A stretch of 64,000 bases of DNA from Pseudonocardiaceae bacterium (GCA_009379845.1 WHSZ01000006.1:1-64000), one strand, 5' to 3'. Positions 44,550-53,412 are shown, counted from the first letter of the stretch. Notes: generated from the sequence alone by a model not told the origin. Translations and numbers: made by a program.

Positions 44550-46296
44550 GCCGCCATCCGTGCGCTCGCTCGCGCTCGGCCCAGAATCGCGCGTAGAGCC
44601 CGTCGGCGTCGAGCAACTCGTCGTGGGTGCCGCGCTCCACGACCCGGCCGTGTTCCAGTGCGAGGATCTGGTCGGCGGAGCGGATGGTGGCGAGCTTGTG
44701 GGCGACCACGACCAGGGTCTTGTCCGACACCAGGGTAGTCAGTGCTTGCTGGACGAGTTTCTCGTTGGTGGCATCGATCGATGCGGTGGCTTCGTCGAGC
44801 AGCACGATCGGCGCGTCCTTGAGGATGGCGCGGGCAATCGAGACACGTTGCCGTTCCCCGCCGGACAGCGTCGCGCCACCCTCGCCGACCCGGGTCTGGT
44901 ACCCGTCCGGGAAGGCCGTGATGAACTCGTGTGCTTGGGCGGCTCGGTGCACCTGCTCCGGGCTGGGGTCGGGGTGACCGAAAGCGATGTTGTCGAAGAT
45001 CGTTCCTTCGAAAAGGTACACGTCCTGGAACACCACGCTGATGTGGCGGTAGAGCTGCTCCACCGCCATGTCCCGGATGTCCACGCCGCCGATGCGGATG
45101 TGGCCGGAGTCGATGTCCCAGAACCGGCCAAGCAGGTTGAGCACGGTGGTCTTGCCGGATCCGGACGGGCCGACGATCGCGGTCATGGAGCGTGCCGGCA
45201 CGCTGAACGACACGTCGTCGAGCACCGGAACGCCGGGCTGATAGGAAAACCGCACGTGCTCGAACGCGATGTCGGTGCCGCTCGGCTCCTTTGGTTCGGC
45301 CGGTTCGGCTTGCGGGGGAGTGTGCAACACGCGGTTGATGCGGTTCATCGAGGCATCCGCCAGCCGCAGATCCTCCATCACCTCGATCAGCTGCAGCAAG
45401 GGTGCGTAGATGCTCAGGCTCAGCACCAGAAAGGTCAGCATCGTGGTGGCGTCGATACGGCCGTCGAACAGCCAGTACGTTCCCGCGCCCAGCACGACGG
45501 CGACGCCCAGCTGGGCGATGGTGGCGAACAGCAGTAGTGGCGGCAGCATCTTGCTGACCATGCGCAGGCTGATGGCGCGGAAATCCTCCAGTGATGCGCG
45601 AAATCGGTGCTGGTGTTCCGCGGTGGCGTTGAACGCGCGGATCACCCCGATACCCTGGATGTACTCGATCATGCGCGAGGCCGCACCAGCTTGCAGCTCC
45701 TGGCGCTCGTCGCTCAGCCCCCGCATCCACCGGTTGGACAGCACGAAGATCGGCGCGGCGATCAGCACGCTCAGCGCGGCCGCGGCCGCCATCGGTGGGT
45801 CCACTGTGGTTAGTGCGAGCAGCACGACGAGCGGCAATCCAGCGGCCTGCGCGATCTTCGGGAGACCGTCGGCTGCGAAATCCTCCACCGCCCCCATGTC
45901 CGTGGTGACCGTGGAGACCGTGTCGCCTTGCTGGCGCGCCAGGTGAAATCCCATCGGCAACTTCCGCAAGTGGTCCAATAGGGACAGTCGCATGTCGGCG
46001 ACCATCTGGTAGCTGGACAACCACGAGGCGCTCACGGACAGGTAGCCGAACACGAGTTGCCCGATCAGCGCGGCGAACACGATACCGACCGCGACCCAGG
46101 CCTGCCCGGCCGTCATCGTGCCGGCGCGCAGCTGGTCCAACACCCACACCAGCACGGCGAACGGCACGCCGAGACACATCGACTGCACGAACCGCCACAC
46201 GATCCCGCGCAGCACCGCGCCACGACGGGGTCCGGCGGAGCGCCACAGGCCTCGCATCATGCCCGGCGTGCCAGGAGCCGGCGAACTGCTCGTCAC
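44530..46296 (-). CDS. ABC half-transporter, siderophore type (YbtQ/IrtB-like)
   Basis: A 588-residue fusion of a six-helix ABC membrane domain (about 1-310) and an ATPase: Walker A GPSGSGKTT, signature LSGGERQRVSIAR, Walker B IVLLDEATASID. Proteins of this pair form heterodimers that import (YbtPQ, IrtAB) or export siderophores. It overlaps the partner gene stop by ATGA. With the upstream gene it completes one transporter next to the biosynthetic genes. Confidence 0.85.
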   Translation of the reverse strand: MTSSSPAPGTPGMMRGLWRSAGPRRGAVLRGIVWRFVQSMCLGVPFAVLVWVLDQLRAGTMTAGQAWVAVGIVFAALIGQLVFGYLSVSASWLSSYQMVADMRLSLLDHLRKLPMGFHLARQQGDTVSTVTTDMGAVEDFAADGLPKIAQAAGLPLVVLLALTTVDPPMAAAAALSVLIAAPIFVLSNRWMRGLSDERQELQAGAASRMIEYIQGIGVIRAFNATAEHQHRFRASLEDFRAISLRMVSKMLPPLLLFATIAQLGVAVVLGAGTYWLFDGRIDATTMLTFLVLSLSIYAPLLQLIEVMEDLRLADASMNRINRVLHTPPQAEPAEPKEPSGTDIAFEHVRFSYQPGVPVLDDVSFSVPARSMTAIVGPSGSGKTTVLNLLGRFWDIDSGHIRIGGVDIRDMAVEQLYRHISVVFQDVYLFEGTIFDNIAFGHPDPSPEQVHRAAQAHEFITAFPDGYQTRVGEGGATLSGGERQRVSIARAILKDAPIVLLDEATASIDATNEKLVQQALTTLVSDKTLVVVAHKLATIRSADQILALEHGRVVERGTHDELLDADGLYARFWAERERAHGWRLTASAQ

Positions 46297-48176
46297 TGCT
46301 GTACCTCCGTCTCCGCATCACCCGATGTCACATCAGCACGGTGCAGCCGCACCGCTTGCGCGTCCAGATGGTCCTGCCACAATCGGGCGTAGATCCCGCC
46401 GGCCGCTGCAAGCGCGTCGTGGCTGCCGCGCTCGGCGATCCCGCCGTCGTCCACCACGAGGATCTGGTTCGCACTGGCGATCGTGCTCAGCCGATGCGCG
46501 ATCACGATCAACGTCTTGCCCCGCACCAGGGAGCTGATCGCGTCCTGGATCGCGGCTTCGTTCTCCGGGTCGGCGAAGGCGGTTGCCTCGTCGACCACCA
46601 CGATGGGCGCCTGCTTGAGGATGGCGCGGGCGATCGCGACGCGCTGGCGCTCCCCGCCGGACAGTGTTCCGCCCCGCTCACCGACGACCGTCCGGTACCC
46701 GTCCGGCAGCGCCGTGATGAATTCGTGGCAGCGGGCCGCGGTGGCCGCGGCGACCACCTCATCGTGCGAGGCATCGGGCCTGCCGATCTTGATGTTCGCC
46801 TCGATGGTGTCGTGAAACAGGTACGTTTCCTGGAACACGAACGCGACCGTGTCCATCAGCTGTGTCACGGCGATCTCACGAACGTCCACGCCTCCGATGC
46901 TCACGCTGCCCGCGTCGGGATCGAAAAACCGCGGCACGAGCCGCGCGAGGGTGGTCTTGCCGGAGCCGGACGGGCCGACCAGCGCGGTCACCTCACCGCT
47001 ACGCGCGATAAACGACACGTCGTGTAGCACGGTGCGCTGGTCATAACCGAACCGCACCCCTGCGAACTCCACATCGTGATGGTGGAGTTCCACGCGACGC
47101 CCGGTGTCCGCCAACTCCGGCTCGGTCAGGATCTCCTCGATCTGCGTGGTAGCGGTGCTGATGTGCGCGAACTTCGCGGTGATCCCGAACAGCTTTACCA
47201 ATGGACGGCTGTAGTTCGCGCCCAGAATCACGAACAACAGCAGGGTCGCCAGATCCACCTCGCCGGCTAGCAGCAGCCACAGCCCCACCGGCAGGATCAT
47301 CACGATGTTGGCCAGCACCAAGCTGTAGAAGGCGCCGCCGAGCGGAATCCATTCCCTCGCCCAGTCGGTGGCGAACCGCGCGTAGTGTCGCACCGCATGG
47401 CCGGTCTCGGCGAATGCCTCGCCGGTCTGGTTGAACACCTTCACCACTGGCATCCCGGCGACGTACTCCACGACGGAGCCGTTCATCCGTGCCGTTGCCT
47501 CCTGCCATGGCACCGCCCGTGGAGCGCTCTTGCGGATCGCCCGGATGACACAACCGAACGCGATCGGCGTGACCACGATCGCGGCCAGCGCCAACCGCCA
47601 ATCCACCACGAGCAGCCACACCGTGACGCCGAGCCACACCGACAGCCCGCTGACCGCATCCGGAATCGCGTGCGCGATGATCAACTCGATGCGCTCGGTC
47701 TCATCGACCATGACCTTCTTGATGTCCCCGCTGCGGCGACGGGTGAAGTAGCCCAACGGCAGCCGCGCCAACCGTCGGGCGATCGCCATCCGCAACTCGT
47801 AGAGCATCCGAAACGCCGCCCGATGCGCGATCGCCGTGGACGCGCCGAACACCACGAACCGCCCCACGATCGCCACCACGGCGAGCCCCGCGAACAGCGC
47901 GAACCGTTCCGCGTCCGCCGTACCGGCCACCAGGTCCCGCACTGCCCGGTACACTAGCCAGTACGGCACCAGCTCCAGCGCGGTCGAGGCGACAGCCAAC
48001 GCGGCCGCACCCACGATCTGCCACCGGGCGCGGCCGACGAATGCCGTCAACGTCGGTGCCCCGCCGAACAGCGCGCCCACCGGCGCCTCCCGGGAATCGT
48101 CCGAGCTCCGTCGACCGTGCTCGCCCTGGCGTGAACCGGGTTCCGTTACCTCGTCGGTGTCGGACGTCGTCGCCAC
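46293..48176 (-). CDS. ABC half-transporter, siderophore type (YbtP/IrtA-like)
   Basis: A 627-residue protein with a polar N-terminal tail of about 50 residues, a six-helix membrane domain and an ATPase with GPSGSGKTT, LSGGERQRVAIAR and IVVVDEATAFAD. I start at GTG 48176, with GGGAG 8 bases upstream; the frame remains open further 5' through the regulatory region. It pairs with the overlapping downstream half-transporter. Zur-like boxes at 48194-48212 and 48275-48295 lie directly upstream, so metal-controlled expression is likely. Confidence 0.85.
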   Translation of the reverse strand: MATTSDTDEVTEPGSRQGEHGRRSSDDSREAPVGALFGGAPTLTAFVGRARWQIVGAAALAVASTALELVPYWLVYRAVRDLVAGTADAERFALFAGLAVVAIVGRFVVFGASTAIAHRAAFRMLYELRMAIARRLARLPLGYFTRRRSGDIKKVMVDETERIELIIAHAIPDAVSGLSVWLGVTVWLLVVDWRLALAAIVVTPIAFGCVIRAIRKSAPRAVPWQEATARMNGSVVEYVAGMPVVKVFNQTGEAFAETGHAVRHYARFATDWAREWIPLGGAFYSLVLANIVMILPVGLWLLLAGEVDLATLLLFVILGANYSRPLVKLFGITAKFAHISTATTQIEEILTEPELADTGRRVELHHHDVEFAGVRFGYDQRTVLHDVSFIARSGEVTALVGPSGSGKTTLARLVPRFFDPDAGSVSIGGVDVREIAVTQLMDTVAFVFQETYLFHDTIEANIKIGRPDASHDEVVAAATAARCHEFITALPDGYRTVVGERGGTLSGGERQRVAIARAILKQAPIVVVDEATAFADPENEAAIQDAISSLVRGKTLIVIAHRLSTIASANQILVVDDGGIAERGSHDALAAAGGIYARLWQDHLDAQAVRLHRADVTSGDAETEVQQ

Positions 48177-48193
48177 GCTGGTTTCTCCCGTTG

Positions 48194-48212
48194 TCGAAAA
48201 TGGTTGTCGTTT
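48194..48212. promoter_or_regulatory. weaker Zur-like box before the ABC transporter
   Basis: GAAAATGGTTGTCGT (48196-48210) matches 12 of 15 bases of the core of the box at 48275-48295. It ends 18 bases before the ABC GTG start on the minus strand. It may be a second operator for the transporter genes, but its symmetry is poor. Confidence 0.3.
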
Positions 48213-48274
48213 TTCTGATTCTGGCACGACTCGCGCCGGTCGGCCAGCAGGAGGCACCCCCAGTTCGTCTACGT

Positions 48275-48295
48275 TAATGAAAATAGTTATCATTA
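48275..48295. promoter_or_regulatory. Zur/Fur-type operator between ABC and flavoprotein genes
   Basis: The core ATGAAAATAGTTATCAT, extended by TA on both sides, is a 21-base inverted repeat with 8 of 10 pairs matched. It has the form of actinobacterial Zur boxes (AT-rich, ATGAAAA...TTTTCAT style). It sits in the gap between the divergent ABC transporter and flavoprotein/FeoB-like genes. Low-zinc (or low-iron) induction of both operons is inferred. Confidence 0.65.
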
Positions 48296-48300
48296 TCCGT

Positions 48301-49437
48301 GTGTGTTCTTTCGATGTGGGCTCCGCGGCGGAACGGCAACTCGACGCGCTCGTGATCGGTGCGGGCCCGGCGGGTGTTGGTACCGGTCTGGCCATGATGT
48401 TGGTGGACGATCTGGTGTTCGGGGTGGTGGAGCGTGGCCGGGTGGGTGAGACGTTCCGGCGCTGGCCGGAGCGCATGCGGTTCTTGACGCCGTCGTTTAC
48501 CGGCAATGCCTTCGGGGCGATCGATCTCAACGCGGTGCACCCGGAGACCTCGCCGGCGCATACGCTCAAGGTGGACTACCCGAGCGGTGCGGGATACGCA
48601 CACTACTTGGAAAGTGTTGGCCAGCATTTCGGGGTACCGGTTCGGGAACGCTGCGGAGTGCTGGCCGTCGAGCCGAGCGCCACCGGGTACACCGTGGTGA
48701 CCAGCGAGGGGCCGGTGCCGGCCAGGACGGTGGTGTGGGCGGCGGGCGAATTCGGCACCCCGTCTCGGCCGCCGATACCGGGAAACGAGCTCGGTGTGCA
48801 CAGCGCCAAGCCGGCCGCGTGGCAGGCGCCCGACGAGGCGCCGGTGGTGGTGATCGGCGGCTATGAATCCGGCATCGACGTGGCCTGCGCCCTCGTCGCG
48901 GACGGGCATCCGGTGACCGTGCTTGACCCGTCGTCTCCGTGGGAAGCCACCGGATCCGACCCGTCGCTGACCCTGGCGCCACGCACCCGGCAGCGGCTGC
49001 ATCACGCGGAGTCCAGCGGATTGCTGGAACTTGCTGGCAAGCACGAGGCCACGGCGATCGAACACGACGGCACCCAGTATGTTGTCGACGCTGGCCGCAC
49101 GCGCTTTCGCAGTCCGGTCGCGCCGGTGCTGGCGACCGGTTTCCGCCCCACCATGGGACCCGTAGCGGAGCTGTTCGATCGTCGCTCGGATGGCTGGCCG
49201 CTGGTGACCGGTGATGACGAATCCACGATCGCCCCTGGAGTGTTTCTTGCCGGACCCGCGGTCCGGCACGACGACCTGCACCTGTGTTTCGTCTACAAGT
49301 TCCGGCAACGGTTCGCCCACCTCGCCAAGGTGATCGGGGACCGGCTCGGCCGCGACACCACCGCGCTGGAGGCCTACCGTGCGGTCGGCATGCTGGTCGA
49401 GGACGTCTCCTGCTGTGCCCAAGACTGCGCATGCTGA
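48301..49437 (+). CDS. FAD-dependent oxidoreductase with Cys-rich C-terminus
   Basis: A flavoprotein of about 378 residues. The FAD loop is VIGAGPAGVGTG, the second dinucleotide loop VIGGYESGID, and FLTPSFTGNAFG resembles CzcO/monooxygenase-like proteins. The C-terminus ends CCAQDCAC, four cysteines in eight residues, suited to metal or redox chemistry. The start is uncertain: GTG 48301 or 48316, since ATG 48277 lies inside the Zur-like box. Its stop overlaps the FeoB-like start. It could reduce or modify the metal-metallophore complex, or handle the metal during uptake. Confidence 0.75.
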   Translation: MCSFDVGSAAERQLDALVIGAGPAGVGTGLAMMLVDDLVFGVVERGRVGETFRRWPERMRFLTPSFTGNAFGAIDLNAVHPETSPAHTLKVDYPSGAGYAHYLESVGQHFGVPVRERCGVLAVEPSATGYTVVTSEGPVPARTVVWAAGEFGTPSRPPIPGNELGVHSAKPAAWQAPDEAPVVVIGGYESGIDVACALVADGHPVTVLDPSSPWEATGSDPSLTLAPRTRQRLHHAESSGLLELAGKHEATAIEHDGTQYVVDAGRTRFRSPVAPVLATGFRPTMGPVAELFDRRSDGWPLVTGDDESTIAPGVFLAGPAVRHDDLHLCFVYKFRQRFAHLAKVIGDRLGRDTTALEAYRAVGMLVEDVSCCAQDCAC

Positions 49438-50552
49438 GCTCCGAGATGCCGCAGCCCGCCCGGGCGCAGGGACTACTCGAACGCCGGTTCTTCGGTCCGC
49501 TGCTCGGCCTGCTCGCTCTGCTGGCGCCGGCGGTGCTGGCCACCTGGGCCGGGCTGGTGCTCTCCGGATGGCTCGCCGCCGCGACCACCCCACTCGGCCA
49601 GGCACTCCGTTCCGCTGCCGGTGGTGTGCCGTGGCTGCTGCGCGAGCTGCTGGTCGGCGACTACGGAGCGGCGACCATGCTGCCGCTGTTGTTCGTCTGG
49701 ACCCTGCCGATCGTGCTGCTGCACGCCGCATTCACGGCCGTGGCAAAGGCGAGCGGACTGCTCGACCGCGCCTGCACGGCGGTCGAGCCACTCGTGCGGC
49801 CGTTCCGCCTGACCGGTCGCGACGTGGCTCGAGTCGTGATGGGCTACGGCTGCAACGTGCCGGCGGTGGTACAAGGACGTGGCTGCCTGAGCTGCACCAG
49901 GCGGTCGGGCTCCGCGGCCATCGCCTTCGGCTCGGCGTGCGGCTATCAACTCGGCGCGGTGCTTGCCGTGACCAGTGCGGCCGGGCACGCGGAACTCGTG
50001 CCTGTCTATCTGCTGATCTTGCTGCTCGGCGCGCTGACCTGCGCACGCTGGATGGCGGGCACCAGCGCGCCAGCTGGGCGGCTGCTGGTGCACCGCGCAC
50101 CCGTGGTCGCGCCGACGATCGGGGATGTCTGGCGGGAACTGAAAGGCCCGCTGGTGCAGATGATCAGCCGGGTTGTCCCGATCTTCCTCGGCATCACGCT
50201 CATCGCATCGATGCTCGTCGCCCTCGGCGTGCTCGATGTGCTCTCCGCTTGGCTGCACCCGCTGCTGTCCATCCTCGGACTCCCCGCCGCCGTGGCCCCG
50301 GCGGTGGCCGCCGCGGTAGCCCGCAAGGACGGCATCCTGCTGCTGGCCGCCCCACCCGTACTGGCCACGCTGTCGCCCGGGACCCTGCTCGCCGCCCTTG
50401 TCCTGGCTAGCACCGTGCTCCCGTGCGCGGTCACCGTGCTCACTCTCGTGCGCGAGCACCGCCCGCGCGCAGCGGCACGCATCCTCGCCCACGGCACCGT
50501 CATCTCGTTCGCGGTCACCGCCGCCATCGCATGGATCGCGCGCCTTGGCTAA
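49431..50552 (+). CDS. FeoB-like (nucleoside-recognition/GATE) metal permease without G domain
   Basis: A 373-residue membrane protein with paired GATE-type domains. The motif VMGYGCNVPAVVQGRGC, followed by SCTRR, matches the transport core of FeoB (GFGCNVPA...SC.AR), but the GTPase domain of about 270 residues that normally precedes it is absent. The ATG at 49431 overlaps the flavoprotein stop, giving a two-gene operon behind the Zur-like box. A role in moving a divalent metal across the membrane, perhaps zinc rather than ferrous iron, is inferred. Confidence 0.75.
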   Translation: MLSSEMPQPARAQGLLERRFFGPLLGLLALLAPAVLATWAGLVLSGWLAAATTPLGQALRSAAGGVPWLLRELLVGDYGAATMLPLLFVWTLPIVLLHAAFTAVAKASGLLDRACTAVEPLVRPFRLTGRDVARVVMGYGCNVPAVVQGRGCLSCTRRSGSAAIAFGSACGYQLGAVLAVTSAAGHAELVPVYLLILLLGALTCARWMAGTSAPAGRLLVHRAPVVAPTIGDVWRELKGPLVQMISRVVPIFLGITLIASMLVALGVLDVLSAWLHPLLSILGLPAAVAPAVAAAVARKDGILLLAAPPVLATLSPGTLLAALVLASTVLPCAVTVLTLVREHRPRAAARILAHGTVISFAVTAAIAWIARLG

Positions 50553-50581
50553 ACGGCGTTGCCAAGCGTCGCGAAAGAGAG

Positions 50582-51424
50582 CTAGGGATGCAGCCGCGCG
50601 CCCATTTTGGTGATGAACGCCAGCACGTCGTCCTCGTCCTTGTCGGGCACGCCGATGACCACCTCGTCTACGCCGAGTGCGGCGAGACGATCCACCCGCT
50701 CGGGGGCGGCCCGTCCGCCGAGCGCGACGACGTAGGGCTTGCCCGCGCGGCCGGCCTCGGACCAGTGCTTGTTCAGGAGGTAGACCTGGTCGTCGATGTC
50801 GTTTTCGTAGGGGGTGGTGATCCAGCCGTCGGCGTTGGCCGCGATCCAGGTGAAGGTCCGGTTTGTGCCGCCGGCGCCGACCAGCAGCGGGACGTGCTCC
50901 TGGGCCGGCTTGGGGTAGGCCCAGCTGCCTCCGAACGAGACGAATCTGCCGTCGTAGGACGCGACGTCCTCGGTCCACAGGGCGCGCATCGCCTCGACGT
51001 ACTCGCGCAGCGCGGTGTACCTGAACTTCGCCGGGATGCCGTGGTCGGCCAGCTCGTCGGTGTTCCATCCGAAGCCGGCACCGAGCGTGACCCTGCCGCC
51101 GGAAAGGAAGTCCAGGGTCGCGATCCCCTTGGCCAGAGTGATCGGGTCGGACTCCACCGGCAGTGCGACGGCCGTGGCGAGCCGGATCGTTGAGGTGACC
51201 ACGGCCGCCGTGGCGAGAGACACCCACGGGTCGAGGGTCCGCACGTACCGATCATCCGGCAAGTCCGCGCTGCCGGTGAGCGGGTGCGCCGCCTGCCGCC
51301 GCACCGGGATGTGCGTGTGCTCCGGGACGTAGAACGAGGAAAAGCCGGCGTCCTCGGCCGCCTCGGCGCACGCCGCAGGCGTGATGCCTCGGTCGCTGGC
51401 GAACAGCACGATCCCGAATCTCAC
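50582..51424 (-). CDS. LLM-class (F420-dependent type) oxidoreductase
   Basis: A 280-residue luciferase-like TIM-barrel protein. It starts RFGIVLFASDRGITPA, has SSFYVPEHTHIP, RLATAVALP and the late GGRVTLGAGFGWNTDEL. Actinobacterial members commonly use coenzyme F420. The GTG at 51424 is preferred because homology begins there. A KstR-type box lies 16 bases upstream, so the gene probably belongs to a steroid- or lipid-responsive regulon. The substrate is unknown. Confidence 0.8.
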   Translation of the reverse strand: MRFGIVLFASDRGITPAACAEAAEDAGFSSFYVPEHTHIPVRRQAAHPLTGSADLPDDRYVRTLDPWVSLATAAVVTSTIRLATAVALPVESDPITLAKGIATLDFLSGGRVTLGAGFGWNTDELADHGIPAKFRYTALREYVEAMRALWTEDVASYDGRFVSFGGSWAYPKPAQEHVPLLVGAGGTNRTFTWIAANADGWITTPYENDIDDQVYLLNKHWSEAGRAGKPYVVALGGRAAPERVDRLAALGVDEVVIGVPDKDEDDVLAFITKMGARLHP

Positions 51425-51439
51425 GGACACCTCACAAAA

Positions 51440-51453
51440 TAGAACGTGTTCTA
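51440..51453. promoter_or_regulatory. KstR-type operator
   Basis: TAGAACGTGTTCTA fits the published KstR pattern TNNAACNNGTTNNA exactly and lies just upstream of the LLM oxidoreductase GTG. KstR is the TetR repressor of cholesterol catabolism in mycobacteria and rhodococci. No kstR gene is present in the window, so control would be in trans. Confidence 0.6.
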
Positions 51454-51596
51454 CTAAACGATAGCGCCATAACCCCACTCACCGCCAACGACCAGCGAGC
51501 AGCCACGAAAGCACTGCCTGATGGAACATCACCGAAAAGCAAACGTGCGCTCGTATGTAATCCCATTGAACTGGGGGTATTCCTCCATTACCTAGA

Positions 51597-51614
51597 CGAG
51601 CGGTCGAACGTTCG
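51597..51614. promoter_or_regulatory. TetR-regulon site 1 (cupin/acyl-CoA dehydrogenase operon)
   Basis: CGAGCG-GTCGAA-CGTTCG differs by one base from the consensus CGAACG-N6-CGTTCG seen upstream of the TetR gene. It lies 95 bases before the cupin start. Confidence 0.6.
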
Positions 51615-51708
51615 TTACCCTACGGGCGATCGAGGAGCTCGCGGCGGCCGCTGACCCCGTGACCCTTCGATGGCCTCATCGACGAGACATCGACGAGACG
51701 GAGTGGGA

Positions 51709-52134
51709 ATGGCCGAGGACGATGTTCCAGTCGTGACGCGTAGGGGCGAAGAACACACCGATACGGGGCAATCCGGGGGCGCGGTGCGTATCTCAGGGGT
51801 CGGCCCGCAGCACACGCCGGCTACGCGCATCTGGTACGGCAAGGTCAGCAACGAGCCGGGCTATCGCTCGTTGCCGCACCACCACGGGGAGGCGGAGACC
51901 GGCGGTTACGTTCTCAAGGGCAAGGGGCGGATCTGGTTCGGCGAGAACTACTCGAAGTATGAGGATCTCGAAGAGGGCGACTTCGTGTTCGTGCCGCCGT
52001 TCATGCCGCATGTCGAGGGCAACATGAGCACGACCGAAGAGCTGGTCTGGTTGACCTGTCGCACGCCGGACAACATCGTGGTCAATCTTGAGGACGTCGA
52101 CGACAGCGTCCTTGAGGGGTACCGCCGCCCCTGA
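51709..52134 (+). CDS. cupin-domain protein
   Basis: A 141-residue protein with one cupin barrel. Motif 1 is YRSLPHHHGEAETGGYVLKGKG (metal-type His/His/Glu), and motif 2 is DFVFVPPFMPHVEGN with the last His. A GGAG 5 bases before ATG 51709 decides the start. It leads the operon with the acyl-CoA dehydrogenase, 21 bases downstream. Cupins may be dioxygenases, isomerases or ligand-binding proteins, so its step in the pathway is unknown. Confidence 0.7.
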   Translation: MAEDDVPVVTRRGEEHTDTGQSGGAVRISGVGPQHTPATRIWYGKVSNEPGYRSLPHHHGEAETGGYVLKGKGRIWFGENYSKYEDLEEGDFVFVPPFMPHVEGNMSTTEELVWLTCRTPDNIVVNLEDVDDSVLEGYRRP

Positions 52135-52155
52135 CGGCCGGTGGCAGAGGGGCCG

Positions 52156-53412
52156 ATGATGAATAGCGTCACAGACCGCGTCGACCGGAAGGCTGTACGC
52201 GATTTGGATCAACCGAATTCGCGCCATATCGAGACGATCACGACCGACTCGCCGGAACAGGCCGAAATCCGGTCGCTGACCCGGTCGATGCTCGACGACC
52301 ACGCGCCGGACGAGCACGTCGCTCGGCTCGACGAGTCGGAGACCTTTGATGAGGGTTTCTATGCCCGGCTGGGTTCCGCCGGTCTCGTCGGTCTTGGTGC
52401 GGACGGGAAGGGTACGGATGCCGATCCGCGGCACCAGGTCGTGGTGCTCGAGGAACTCGGCGTCGGCCACACGTCGATGGCGGTCTGTCTGGTTGTGCAG
52501 TACATGGGAGTGCGCCTGCTCAGTCACCACGGCAGCGACGAGCATCGCGAGCGGGTACTCAGCCCGCTTGTGGACGGTCGAAACCGGGTCGCGTTCGCCC
52601 TGTCGGAGGCCGAGGGCGGGACCGATATCGCCAGGGCGATGCGGACCAAGGCCAGGAAGGACGGCTCGGATTGGGTGCTGAACGGTCGGAAGACGTGGAT
52701 CTCCGGCGCGGCGAGTGCCGAACACGCCATCGTCCTGGCCCGCACGGCTACCGCGACACGGTCGGCGATCGACGGGATCACCATGTTCCTGGTTCCGATG
52801 CGCGCCCACGGGGTGTCCGTGCGGGGCCTGGACACCGTCGGTATCCACGGCCTGGACACCTGCGAGGTCACACTTGACGACGCCCGTGTCGCCCCCTGCG
52901 CGGTCCTGGGCGAAGTTGGCGCCGGGTTCCGCCAGGTCATCGGAACCCTCAACGGTGAGCGACTCAACGCGGCCGCAGTGGCGCTCGGGATCGCGCGCGG
53001 GGCGTTGCGCAAAGCTGTCGACTACGCCGCGCAGCGGGAAGCCTTCGACCGGTCCATCGGTAGCTTCCAGGTACTGCAGCACAGCCTGGCCGACGGTGCG
53101 GTCAAGGTCGAGGCGGCGCGAGGCCTGCTGAATCGCGCCGCCGAGGCTGCCCACATCGAAAGCCTCGCATCCGGGGCTGGTTCCGGGACTTCGGAGACGT
53201 TGTCCGCGATGGCCAAGCTCGCCGCATCGGAGGCCGCCACCACAGTCACCGACGTCGGGATGCGAGTGATGGGTGGCGCCGGCTACAGCCGCGAGTACCC
53301 GATGCAGCGCTACTTCCGCGACGCCCGGCTCTATACCTTCGCCCCGTTGACCGACGAGATGCTCCGCAACTTCGTTGGCGAACGCTGGCTCGACCTGCCA
53401 CGTTCCTACTGA
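52156..53412 (+). CDS. acyl-CoA dehydrogenase, isovaleryl/branched-chain type
   Basis: A 418-residue FAD acyl-CoA dehydrogenase. Family motifs are FALSEAEGGTDIARAMRTKA and GGAGYSREYPMQRYFRDARLYT. The usual YEGT catalytic Glu is absent (FAPLTDEM), while LNGERLNAAAVALG places a Glu where isovaleryl- and long-chain enzymes keep theirs. A branched-chain substrate is therefore likely. The start at 52156 has GAGGGG 4 bases before; ATG 52159 and GTG 52141 are alternatives. It would form an enoyl-CoA for the carboxylase encoded downstream. Confidence 0.8.
   Translation: MMNSVTDRVDRKAVRDLDQPNSRHIETITTDSPEQAEIRSLTRSMLDDHAPDEHVARLDESETFDEGFYARLGSAGLVGLGADGKGTDADPRHQVVVLEELGVGHTSMAVCLVVQYMGVRLLSHHGSDEHRERVLSPLVDGRNRVAFALSEAEGGTDIARAMRTKARKDGSDWVLNGRKTWISGAASAEHAIVLARTATATRSAIDGITMFLVPMRAHGVSVRGLDTVGIHGLDTCEVTLDDARVAPCAVLGEVGAGFRQVIGTLNGERLNAAAVALGIARGALRKAVDYAAQREAFDRSIGSFQVLQHSLADGAVKVEAARGLLNRAAEAAHIESLASGAGSGTSETLSAMAKLAASEAATTVTDVGMRVMGGAGYSREYPMQRYFRDARLYTFAPLTDEMLRNFVGERWLDLPRSY

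Noticed and set aside
49473-51227. A 584-codon minus-strand frame across the FeoB-like and LLM genes
   Set aside because: The true LLM gene is in another frame with clear motifs; the long frame shows no domain and is antisense to the permease.
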